Assembly (NCBI GenBank): GCA_963969595.1
Contig: OZ018418.1
Location: forward strand, 6,391,001-6,455,000
Length of the DNA: 64,000 bases
From: Neckera pumila
Taxonomy: Eukaryota; Streptophyta; Bryopsida; Hypnales; Neckeraceae
Reading direction: 5' to 3'
In this document: piece by piece, positions 35,315-45,993 of the stretch
Layout of the letters: each line of letters starts with the position of its first letter
How positions within the stretch are numbered: position 1 is the stretch's first letter
The notes under the pieces: model-generated
What the model was told of the DNA's origin: nothing
What the model saw: only the letters and a program-made list of their open reading frames with translations
The model's database searches: none
Made by a program: the position numbers and the translations under genes

Positions 35315-37933
35315 ATGGCGGAAACGTCAGCGCAAGGACAGAAGACAGTTCCGTCTGTCAAACTCTTATACCCAATCATTCCATCTGATCCTGGTGAACG
35401 TTTAGAGTTAGAGCAAGATCTGTCCACACTAGGGTGTATAGGGTTCATCCGGAAACCCTGGACGGTGAGGAGTGAGGACTTTCTTCGGGAGTTAGTTTTT
35501 GGGGCGCCGAACCAGTTCGAGCCGACGCCAAGAGGGCGGTTATCATCCTGGACAGAAGGGATGTGGGCGGAAACTTACGGGTTAATGCAGTTCGGATCCG
35601 GAAGCACAACCCGGACGGATAAGTTTCATGAGGGAAAATTCAAGAAGCCACCGCACCACAAGGAGGGCTTCTCTGTGGGTGACTGTAGCAATGAGCATCA
35701 TAGGAGGTTACTGAATTTCCTGATTCCCATAATATATCCGAAAAGCCCACGAGAGTTACGGTCACAGTCGCGAATACGATTTTTGGAGCGCTAGAAGGCC
35801 GGGTCGTGAATTGGGCAGGCCTAATTCACCAGAAGGTCAAGAAGATGGCGATGGCGGTCGAGAAGGCCAAGCAAAGTCCCGTCAGTACGTACTTGTTCCA
35901 TTTGTATCATTATTATGATTACATGACCCCGCCGGAACAAGTTGCGTATGAGACCGGAATGCAGATCCTGAAATACGGACTCACAGAGGAGTTGAAGCCG
36001 ACGGGAGAAGCGACTGAAGAAGAAGAAGAAGAAGAGGAGTATCCGTAACCGAAGCCGCTGGAGAAGAAGAAACGGCATAAGTTAATCAATCCGGATTCAC
36101 GAAGAGCAAGTATGGACGTGCCGGAATTGAATCCGGCCCTGAACCAACCATTGCCGGAGTATACCGATATCTCCGACTTCTATGATGCCGAAGCCCGGTG
36201 GATGGCACAGTGTCAGAAGATGCACGCCGAGATGGCAGGGGTGATCACGGGAGTCGCCAGCAAATTGAACGTTGAGACGGATCGGATCTTCAACGAAATC
36301 TGGAAGAGACCTGATCCGGCATTACTCCAAGAGAAGGACAAGGAGATCGCACTACTGAAGGCGGAACGGGATAACTACAAGAACAATTTTCACTGGACGG
36401 AGGGACAGATGATCTCAGCCCAGAAGAAGGAGACGGATGCCCTGAAGCTCGTCCAAGATTTGAAGGGGTTGGTAGAACAACCGGAACATTTGATCATCCG
36501 GTCCGCGCTCTTCACGAAGAAATTAGATACCGATGGCATCGTCACCGAATCTCGAGTGTTGCAGGTCTTGATCGATTACGAGGCCAAGATGAAGACCGTT
36601 TTGGACGAAATGAGGCAGCTGCTGAGACCTCTGGATGTGGCCAAGGACAAGTTTGGGCCGCTTCCGGATATCTTCATGGCCCGAGGAGGGCACTTGGTTC
36701 TACTACTACAAACAACGTGCGAACAAGTGGTTTCTAATAAACTATAATTTCAACCTAAAATTTTGAGCATTGTTTGGTAATGACTATAGGTTTCTATTGC
36801 CAAAATTTCCAACTCAAATGAAATATGGAATGATTTCTAGAAGGGGTTGAAAATGAACCTAAAATGGCATATTTTTCAACTCAAATATTTATAGAGAACA
36901 CATTTAGATGACTATTGCATCAATATTCAACTCAAAATGAGCTTTCAATAGAGAATTATTTTTAGGATTTTTTTGTTCATTTTTTAGACAATTTTTGAGG
37001 ATATAATATAGGGGTGTGAAAGTTATTTTTCAGTTCCGTAGTGTATCTATTTACTTCAAAAATTTGTAACTAATTATCATTAGCAAATAAAAATATCAAT
37101 AATTCAAAACATAAACTTTCAAATTAGGAGAATATATTCATATTTTTTTTGTTTTCATTTACTTAAATTTTAGGATATAATATAGGGGGTACAAAGTTTT
37201 GTTCGCACGTTGTTTGAATTAGATACACTAAGTGCACCCCCTGAGCTTCATGGAGTCGCCGGTCAAGTACGGAGTCGGAACTTCCGGAACAAAAGAAGAC
37301 CCAGGTTTGAAGTCTCTCTTCAAGCTGCCCCAGGTACCTTCCTCAGATCAATTCCAGAAGTGGGGAACCGTGAGTACTTTTAGTCCTTCCTCACAGTCTC
37401 CGGCAGGATCCGGAAAGATAGGGCAGAGATTGCCAATCCGGAGGGACCTCTTAGAAGGTATGGGAACGATAAATCCGGCAAGGGAGCATCCGGAGAAATT
37501 CCCCCACATGGCGGAACCATCAACAGCACAGGGGACACAGTTGATCGATTTGGGAGATCCGGCTCCAGAGGCGAGATCGGAACTCAAGCCGGAAATCCGG
37601 AAGAACACGAAGACGGAAATAGTGGAGGTTGAATTCTCGGATCCGGAAGAAGAACTGGAGATGGTAGAACCTGGGAAGCAACTCAAACTTCAGAAGTCGG
37701 AGAAGCGAAAGCCGGAAGGTAAGAAGCCAGCCAAGCAAGAAATCGAGGACTCTGAATCCGGTGAGTTTGAATCCGCTACTGATTCTGAGGAGGATACGGA
37801 TGAAGAGGAGACGTCTCCTGCGACTCGGCAGAATCCACCTCGAGCTGCCAAGATGACGCCAGCCAAGGGTTCCGGTAAATCAACAACCAAGCAAGGAGCC
37901 GGGAGTTCAAAGAAGTCTCGGATGACCAAATAG
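35315..37933 (+). pseudogene. Gene of element D: YLFHLY-family protein, split by frameshift, stop and MITE
   Basis: ATG at 35315 (MAETSAQGQ). The N-terminal domain has FIRKPWTVRSED, PNQFEPTPRG, WTEGMWAETYG, GKFKKPPHHKEGF and LLNFLIPIIYPKSP. A one-base shift near 35748 moves the frame to NTIFGALEGRVVNWAG and PVSTYLFHLYHYY. A TAA at 36046 interrupts a Glu-run linker. The same frame continues with KRPDPALLQEKDKEIALLKAE (coiled coil) and VLIDYEAKMKTVLDEMRQLL. The 508-bp MITE enters at 36709. The C-terminal part (37217-37933) carries NPAREHPEKFPHM, an acidic/Lys-rich stretch and an SSKKS end, as in B. The family is unrecognised, and the copy is inactive as it stands. Confidence 0.75.
36709..37216. 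mobile_element. 508-bp MITE inside the gene of element D
   Basis: Perfect 18-bp terminal inverted repeats CAAACAACGTGCGAACAA (36709-36726) and its complement (37199-37216). The interior is AT-rich, unlike the CCGG-rich host element, and non-coding. It has repeated AACTCAAAT and AGGATATAATATAGG segments. I see no clear target duplication. The family is not assigned. Confidence 0.85.
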
Positions 37934-38774
37934 TTCAAAGGGGATTACTTGTGGTGGTGGATTAGAATTTAGTTAGTTAGGTCCGGAACCGGAATCCTAG
38001 TGTGGGTCCGGGTTCCAGAAGTTTAGGGATAAGGACTTTCCGGTTAAATCGGGATTTCCTTGGTGTGTGTGTGAGGTTGCCCTGGTTTTGGGCTGCCCTT
38101 TGTTGTTTTTAGGCTGTTGACTTTGGTTTTGATTTGGGTTTTTAAGGGCGGGCAAGTTAGTTGCTTCTCATTCCCTCCTAGTTGATACTCATTTGTATTT
38201 CATTCCCTTTTCAAAATCTAAGCTCTCGGGTATGCAGTTTGGCTTTATCAGTGTATCCGGATTGTGTTGCCTTGTGGTTTGAGTGTTGGAAGGAAAGGAC
38301 GGGTGAGGAGGAATCCGGATTTAGGAGAATATGGTCTAAGTCGAGAGTGTGCTATTGTAATGTTGTTGGATTGTTGACTTAGGAGCTGCGCACTGTGTCT
38401 TTAAATTACTACTAGAGTAGTCTGGATCTGAGTAGCGGGGAAGCGAGTCTGGTTGTCAAGCCGTGCGGAGGTAAGCGCCCGCCCAAGGAAGTTCCCACTT
38501 GTCCGGAAGATCTGCCAACCTTAGAATTCATCCAACCTCTAGAAAGATCACACTCCCTTATACTTAACTCCGAGATCTGTCATTGTAGTTAGGGAGAGTG
38601 AAGTATTCCTGAGTGACCTGCTTTCCGGAATTACCATCCGGGAGCTGTGAGGATCCGGATCTTCTCATCTTGCTACAACCCTTTGAGTACTTGGGGTGTT
38701 TTGATTTGTGTTTGTTAGAATTGTAGGAGAACAACGAGTGGTGAGTCCCTACCCCTCTACAAGACCAATAGTGG

Positions 38775-38798
38775 ACCCTCTGATGGTAAAACAGAGGT
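38775..38798 (+). other. Conserved 24-nt hairpin of element D
   Basis: ACCCTCTG - ATGGTAAA - ACAGAGGT, 231 bp before the element end. Equivalent hairpins of identical length are in A and B. Confidence 0.7.
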
Positions 38799-39029
38799 AT
38801 AGAAAACCAGATTGGAAACAGAGACGTAAACCGGATTCCGGATAGTTTATGATCCGGATTGTGAAGGAAGCCGGAAAGAGAGAAAGTAAGTAAGAAGAAA
38901 AGAAAGATAGAAAAGCCGGATAGCTAGAACATACTATATAGAATCCGGAAATTCCCTGGGACGATATTTCGTGTTATCTTGGCACATTTCCGTGTTAAGG
39001 ATACTTACGCCTAGATTGCGCGTACAACA

Positions 39030-39310
39030 TGCATGTTGGAATAAAAAAAAATTGTACAAGTTGTGAATATTTAGAGCATCACTTTAGAATCTAGGTGCAC
39101 ATGAAAGTTAGTTTTTTTTTTTAATCTTCTACGTAACCCAAAATTCATGGGCCTTTGCATGTAGTTTATAAAAATGAAATCTCCTAAGTTTAAAAAATAG
39201 TGCATGTTGGAACGGGAAAAAAAATAGACAAGTTGTGAATATTTAGAGCATCTCTTTGGAATTCATGGATGCATTAAATTTGCATTAAAAAAAAATCTAC
39301 TATGAAAATC
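39030..39310 (+). repeat. ~176-bp satellite units continuing after element D
   Basis: GCATGTTGGAATAAAAA, TTGTACAAGTTGTGAATA and, about 180 bp later, GCATGTTGGAACGGGAAA. This is one and a half units in the same orientation as 32330-34650, which shows D and the small MITE split one array. Confidence 0.8.
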
Positions 39311-40255
39311 AAGACCCACTTGGCCCCTGGCCGGCTTGTAGTTATGGACCTGATATCTTATAGGATTTTTTTATCTTTCATTTTATCTTTCATCATTTGA
39401 AACAAACAAAACAATGAAAATCGCAATTTCATTTTAGATGCAAAGCTACAAGTGTGGCAAATTCATGTGGGTATTGTTGCAATCATTATTCAAATCATTA
39501 GAGTTATTTGGGATAGTTATCTTTGAAAAAATTATTTTTTATTTTATTCCTATTTGTACACATGGAGGTTCATGATTTGTACTAGTTACAAATGAATAGT
39601 ACTGTAGACATGTGTCCTCGTAACGTTGCCACAATTAAAATAAAAGTAAAAGTCTTTTTATATTGTTTCTAAATCCATATAAAATTGATTTTGAATGACT
39701 TTCACACCGTCGTTCCAAACTCTACAAAACCATAAGGCAAGGCTAGTAGACCCTCCTTGTCAAGGGCTTTAATTTGGATGGTCACAATTATGTGACCAAG
39801 GGATGCACAGTTCAAAAGATCCATAATTCAACAAAATTTAATATCCAAAAATAATTCTAAATCCAAAAATAATTCTAAAATCCCCTATTCTAAATTACAA
39901 CTTGGGATTTCAACTCCAATTAATATAGCTGTTGCCACAGACAAAATAAAAGTAAAAATAAGTTTCTAATGACTTAAATGACTTAAATGTGTGCACCCCT
40001 CCTTATTGATGGTTTTTTCATAGAATACCAAAAATATGGCTAGGAGACGGATGGTCCATGAGATCTAAATGTAAAAAGAAAAAACAAAACAAAACAACAA
40101 AAGAAACAAGAAAACTCTCTTAAAGTGTTGGATAATTTGCAAGTTGTGTATAGTGATTGCCATTTTTTGTAGAGTGACAAGTGTCGAGAAAGTAGTGTGG
40201 GTTTAGGATTTTAAGCTGCACGGGTATAGGGGTCAGGTCACGATCATAGATTCCA
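39311..40255. other. AT-rich stretch, no gene
   Basis: Nothing recognised beyond short A-rich tracts and a duplicated CAAAAATAATTCTAAA (about 39845-39880). Confidence 0.5.
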
Positions 40256-40539
40256 GAGCACGGTCTTAGGGTTCCTAGAGCCGGGTCATCTCTCTCGTTG
40301 GTCTTGCTGGAAAAATCCTAGCTCTCTCAATTTGCGGATTGCCTGTGAGCGTCGTGTTGTGAGAACGAGTGTTTGAGAGCGTCGTGCTATCTACGAGCGT
40401 TGTGCTATGAGGTGAGTGAGAACGGGTTTTTTGAGTGACGGGTGTTCTTGAGAGTGGCGGATGATTGTAAGGAGGAGCCATTGCATTTCAATCAGAAAAT
40501 TTTGCAACGATGCGATTGACGCCCCCGCTGCTGAAGCCC

Positions 40540-41250
40540 ATTTGAAGCTTTGATTCTTCTCCGGATTCCCCAGCGCTTGCCAATTTGACTTTTGATATTG
40601 TTGTTTTTCCATGCAGTGACTCTGGAGTTTGTAAGGTTAGGTTTTTTTCATGGCAGTCACAGCAAGTGAGAGCGGGTTTTTTGTGAGGGTGTGTTTGTGA
40701 GAGTGCATAGAATTTTTGTTTTTGAGAGTGTGTTCATCTCTTACAAATTGTTTGTGTGAGGGTTTAGGGTCATGGATAAAGCTTTGATTCTTCTCCGGAT
40801 TCCTCAGCGCTCGCCAATTCAACCTCCTATATTGTTGTTTCTTCCATGCAGTGACTCTGGAGTTGGAGTTTGTTGGGTTGGGTTTCCTAGTTTGATGGCA
40901 GTCACGGCAAGTAAGAGCAGGTTTTTTATAAGGGTGTATTTCTGAGAGTGCACTGAATTTTTGTTTTTGATATCTCTTGCAAATTATTTGTATGAGGGTT
41001 TACAATTGCGGGTGAAGCTTTGATTCTTCTCTAGATTCCCTAGCGCTCGCCAATTTGACCTTTGGTATTGTTGTTTTTTCCACGCAGGGATTCTGGAGTT
41101 TGTAGGGTTAGGTTTCTTTGATAGTAGTCACGGCTAGTGAGAGTGGATTTTTTGTTAGTGTGTGTTTGTGAGAGTGCACAGAATTTCTGTTTTTGAGAGT
41201 GTTTATCTCTTGCAAATTATTTGTATGATGGTTTAGGATCACAGGTGTTT
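40540..41250. repeat. ~235-bp tandem repeat, three units
   Basis: AAGCTTTGATTCTTCTC recurs at 40545, 40779 and 41015. Units share GCGCTCGCCAATTTGACC, TTCCATGCAGTGACTCTGGAG and AGAGTGCATAGAATTTTTG. Flanked by GTGAGTGGCGGGTGTTTTGGGAGA repeats. Confidence 0.85.
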
Positions 41251-41324
41251 TTGATTTTTTTTTTTGAGTGGCGGTTGTTTGTGAGGGTGGGTGTTTCTGA
41301 GGGTGGGTGTTTCTGAGGGTTTTT

Positions 41325-41515
41325 TTTTTCCTGAGTGGCGGGTGTTTTGGGAGAGTGACTGTCAATAAGCGTCCTAATGTAGTGAGTGGCGGGTGTTTTG
41401 GGAGACTGACTGTCAATAAGTGTCCTAATTTAGTGAGTGGCAAGTTTGAGAGTGCCGACTTTTTGACTGACGGTGTGTCTGGCAAGTTTGACAGTGCCGA
41501 CTTGTGTCTCGTTTT
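41325..41515. repeat. ~62-bp short tandem repeats
   Basis: GAGTGGCGGGTGTTTTGGGA followed by GACTGTCAATAAG occurs twice (41334, 41395). AAGTTTGAGAGTGCCGACTT then occurs in two variants. Confidence 0.75.
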
Positions 41516-42100
41516 GTGAGTGATAATGTGCTGATTCTCTTGTCTTGTTTTGTAAATGACGGCCTGTCTGAGTGGTTGTTGGAGTGACATTTTATGTGAT
41601 TATGGTGTGTCTATGAGTATTTGTAAGCGTCGCTTTTTCAAGTTTTGGAGATTTTGTTTTGCCACCAAGCTTCAGAACTTGGAGGTGTTGCAGTTCTGAG
41701 AACGGAAGCTCCAGGACTTGGAGGAGGACTTCTCAGTGATCAGGTATGATTTACTTTTCTATTTCTTGTGTGTGGTTGTTTGACCATTGATGTTTGTGTG
41801 CATGTTCATTCAAATATGTGTTTTTTAAGTTGTTTTTTATTGTTTTCTTATTTGATTACTTCTAGGTTGCTTTGGCATGGACTTGAATGGCCTAGCTAAA
41901 GTTGTGGTTATCATTTCTCTCTGGTTTAGGATTCGGTGGTGCTGCTTTTAATGTTGTTGTTTGTTCGCAATTGTCTATCATTGTAGTATCAACCGAGGTT
42001 TAGGATGTTGTCCATGTCAGAGAATAACATGAACCCTAAATCTCAAAACCACTAGTATTAGAACCTACTCCAGAAGAATTCAATTTGACAGCACTAAAAG
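41516..42100. other. Possible 5' leader of G2
   Basis: GTTCTGAGAACGGAAGC...CAGTGATCAG|GTATGAT (about 41690-41750) looks like an untranslated exon ending in a splice donor, followed by T-rich DNA. No coding region is seen. The leader role is inference from its position upstream of G2. Confidence 0.3.
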
Positions 42101-42110
42101 CCCAAATAGA

Positions 42111-42868
42111 TCTAAGTCGATGCCAATTCAAGTCGGTACCAATTCAACTTGATCCCAATACAAAAATAGATAAATACAACTGCTATTTAACTTGAACAAG
42201 TTGAATTAGCAGATGATCGACTCAATAAAACAAGCCACGCTGAGAAAGAATCAAAATTTGCCAGAAACCATATTCAAGTCAATTCGACTTGAATGTAGAG
42301 GTTAGACACCATGAATTCAACTCAACCCAACTTGAACCAACCTCGGCAGTAACATAGTTTATGCAAAAAAATATTGATAAAAAGGATAAATCAAAACAGA
42401 TGGAGTAGATGTTCAACTTGAATTGACTTAATCCTTGAGCAGAAGAAGATTATACTTAAGTCGAGTCGGGTTGATATAGATGACACAGACGAATTCAAGT
42501 CGATACGACATGAATTGAAGTAGGTACAGAGAACTAAAAGAACGGACGTGCTGGCTAGACTACAAGAGAGTAAATGGCACCTGAGATAGAATCAAGTCGA
42601 CACAACTTGAATTGCAGGGGGAGAGAACTAAAGAAAAGAAGACCCACAGAAATGCTAAACTGGTGCCAAGAACCACTCATTCAAGTCGGATCGATTAGAT
42701 TAAGAGTAGTATTGTCTAGAAGTGTATGAAACTAGACTTCAAGTCTATTTGACTTGAAGGGCAGGGTTAGCGGTAACTAGAACATACAATAATGCTACGT
42801 GGGGAACTGGAGCAAATAAGGGAGGAGTATTAGTTTTGGTATTAATGTTCAAGTTGATTTGACTTGAA
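42111..42868. repeat. Cluster of about twelve 21-bp palindromic motifs 5' of G2
   Basis: Motif starts at about 42111/42128, 42186, 42273, 42316, 42412, 42455, 42494, 42591, 42680, 42738 and 42848. Arms are TTCAAGTYRA.../...YRACTTGAA with a variable centre and constant length. For example 42738 pairs TTCAAGTC with GACTTGAA. Spacers are unrelated. The cluster ends just before an acceptor-like ATATATAG (about 42895) that opens the first G2 coding exon, so it probably lies in an intron or leader. Confidence 0.8.
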
Positions 42869-44352
42869 CTTCACTAATGGATGTTCTAATATATAGGAAG
42901 GGAGGAGCAGAGTAGTCTTCTCTAGACAAACTTCAGGAGGTTCTTGATCAAGGGTGACAAGAACCCAAAAGAGTATGGCAACGAGCTTATCCTTGGAGAG
43001 TGCTGGACATAAAAGGACCCAGAAGAAGTGGAGTACTGGAGTGTGATCATCACCCCAGCTTTGTGGCATCTCAGTTTTGTGACAAAGTACAAGAAGTGCC
43101 AACCCACGCTTCCAGTTATCCTCTACAAAGCAATAAGAGAAGTCAGCGTGGGACCTTACAACCAGCTCATCGTCGTGTCCTGCAAAACCATTTAGCCCAA
43201 CCAAAAGAAGGAGTTTGCATTGTCCTATGTCATACCCTCTACAGACATAACATTTTTGATTTCAGCGACTGTGAGAAGCCTGGACAATACACTATACGTA
43301 GGGCTCTAAGAAAATATAATTGAACACATTGAGAAGAAGAGGTGGGTCTCCAAGACTGATGGACCCCTCCCAGCGAAGACCCTAATGTTGAGGCTAAATA
43401 ATGTAATCAAGGTCTTCAATCACAATCAGAGGATGATCAAGGACATAGCTAGGAACATGGCGTCCATGTCTACAACCTGGCAGTATAGCAAAGTGGGTGG
43501 TAGTCACGGGTCCCCCGTAGTGGTCACTACGGACACGGGCCGCCGTAAGACGAAGAGGAAGACAACACCCGTAAACACCTGGTCGTCCTCGTCCAATAGT
43601 CTGATGAAGGCAACCAGGGCTCGCGCAAAGGCTGAAGCCGAGGAGAGAGCAAAGGAAGTCAAAGCAGACAGCATAGCCTTCGCTCTAACCGAGCTACTCA
43701 AGGATATACATGGGGTATACAAGAATATCAATTTCGAGGAGTCAAGAAAGGTGTGGGAGGATCATTGGGCATTGTGCACAAGCACTTACATATTTGGAAC
43801 TCTCAAGAAATTTACCATCCCTATCAAACTGTTGGAGACACCTCCAAGAGACCTTAACATCCAAGAGCTTAAGGAGAAAGGGATCATTGACACACTGAAC
43901 TTTTACCTTGAGATGTCCGACCTGACTCAGAAAATGACGCTGTGCGCTATGCCCCAAGATCTCACAATTGCACTTGAGGACTTCAAAGACATATAGTCCG
44001 GGAAGTTCTGGATGGTGAACGGGCAGCATAGCATCAAGGCTAGCAAACGCATGAAGAAAATGAAGGGGGCCAAAAAGAAGTTCTAGCATTTCAAAGAGTG
44101 GGACTGCTTTGTGGTTTGGAATAAGGACGCCGCTATCATAAGGAAAATATCGGCGTACTACAACCGTGTCAACCATTTGTAGAACTTCCAACCAACGTGG
44201 GCGATGAATATCATTAGCGCCAGGCACGTCTGGCTTTCTCTTGGAAGGCCTCCTCCTCCCAAAGACGCAAACAAGTTGGGGAAGGTTCTCCCGCAGAAGG
44301 CTAAGACGTCCAGGGATGCCGTGTTGGCAAAGAAGTGGGCGGTAAGTTATCA

Positions 44353-44442
44353 TTCAACTCGAGACGTCTTGAATGCATATGCAAGTACTGATCTCCATAT
44401 CATATTCATGATGCTGTATGCTTCAACTCAAGTTGACTTAAT
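44353..44442. repeat. Two 21-bp palindromes inside G2 intron 2
   Basis: 44353 (TTCAACTCGA / TCTTGAA) and 44422 (TTCAACTCAA / GACTTAA), both within the intron between the donor at 44342 and the acceptor at 44485. The equivalent intron in G1 lacks them. Confidence 0.75.
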
Positions 44443-45893
44443 TCATGTTTGCGCTTGTTAATCATCATCTCCTTTGATTGTTCAGGAATTCCACGCTGCC
44501 ATGAAGCTTTGCTTTGCAATGATTGATGTGAAGAAGTCCTAGAGCCAATTTAAATCTCAGAAAAAAGACATTGGCCATCCACAACGAGATTAAATTCATA
44601 ACGTTGTCGGATGCTATCCACAAGCTCTAGAAGGAGGTCATATCCGGGCAAACGCATGGGCTTCTGATGGATCCAGAGACCAAATTTTCATTCAAGGACT
44701 CAAAGTCCTAGGATCGGGAGAGGAATGGGGTAATCAGCCGCGAGTTTTTAAAGTGGCTTAGGAATACACCGAAGCGTGCCCTGAGGAAGTTGGCGTTGCA
44801 CCTTCTGAACAGAACGCCTGGACGGGAGCTCACTCACCCAAAAGTGACCTTCAAGAAACCCACACTGTCGTTGAAGATTGCTATAGCGCAAAGGATTGGT
44901 TGGAGCGCAACAAGAGGAAGCAAGCAGTCAAGAAATATCTGTATTTAGAGAACCGTCACCTAGGATTCTTTGACAACGAAGGGAATTACAAGGCAAGTCA
45001 GTGGAAGGCCTTCAAATGTGATTACAAAATTACAAAAGCCACGAAGGAGCTTCTCCTCACTGGTTCAAAAGAGAGTTTCTTTTCCCAGGTGAAGAGGCCT
45101 GCTAACAAGAATAAGACCACTCAAGAGCTCTTCCCCTTTGCCGCAGAATTCTTTAAGGTCTTCCTCAAAAGCAAGGGGAAATACAAGAGGCCCGAGGCTA
45201 TAGCATTGATGAGGCCCTACAATGTGCCAAAGGCTATAGTTTAGTGAATGGCCGTAAGGCATGTGGGATGAAGGCATGGACTTGTTGAAGTTGGCGGTTA
45301 TTGACTTCCGGAGTATCCCAAGAGTGATCAATAAGAACATAGACTCCCTTGATGCTTCGTACTTCAATGACTTTCTAAAGAAGCTGAAGACTTGTAGGAT
45401 CTAGCCGTCACAGACCCTCAGGTCTGGCTGTGGATTTGCAGTGACAAGGAGGTCAACAATGCCTTGAGATCTGAAGTGAGGGGTGGTGTCTTTGAGACAA
45501 AATACATGCCTCATTTTGCCGAGTACAGACCTGCTTTGGTGGAACATCTGGAAGACCTGTTGGCCAGTTCGGCTCACGCAAAGGCGCTTGTGCACCTCAT
45601 TTTTTTGTTGAAGCGGGGGTCCAAACCAAATTCAAAGACCATTCCTCGGAATTTCATTGCCGCGAAACTCCCGAAGTGGGAGAAGGTGGGATTGTACTCT
45701 GAGCTGGGGTACCGCATGTACGATATTGAACTCCGAATGGAGTTCTATATCACAGTCTTGGATCTCTTCTGTGAAGAGAGAGATGATATTGTCTCATTCT
45801 TTGTCGGCAAAAAATTTGTATGCGCTGCATGGGTGAGTCATCATCTGCAAATTAATACTTTGCTAGATTACTTATGATTGAATTTGTTATCAA

Positions 45894-45993
45894 TTTAAGT
45901 TGAACCGACTTGAATTCCTCTTTTGGCATATTGCATTTTCTACCATGCCCTCTTCCTTTATATGTTTTGATGTTCAAGTTGTATCAACTTGAA
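45894..45993. repeat. Two 21-bp palindromes inside G2 intron 3
   Basis: 45894 (TTTAAGTTGA / CGACTTGAA) and 45973 (TTCAAGTTG / CAACTTGAA). A shorter relative (TTCAACCCGAGTTGAA) is at 46984, also just past an exon end. Confidence 0.75.

Larger units (their letters stand above)
34824..39029 (+). mobile_element. Element D of the TGT...ACA family (complete, 4206 bp incl. 508-bp MITE)
   Basis: It begins TGTGGGAGCACGCAATGTCA and ends GATTGCGCGTACAACA. It is flanked by perfect TGCAT duplications (34819-34823 and 39030-39034). The target is the ~176-bp satellite, whose units resume immediately after (GTTGGAAT...TTGTACAAGTTGT). The leader carries GGTACTTAAACGG (about 35137), a pyrimidine-rich stretch and GTGTGTTTGCAGG shared with B. 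The gene starts at 35315. The 3' non-coding region (37934-39029) has the GGAGGTAAGCGCCCGCCC block, also present in B, and the family hairpin. There is no long direct repeat at the ends, no integrase, reverse transcriptase or transposase. Confidence 0.9.

Noticed and set aside
34824..39029. Element D as a classical LTR retrotransposon
   Set aside because: The two ends were compared by eye and share no long direct repeat, and no reverse transcriptase, integrase, primer-binding site or polypurine tract was seen.
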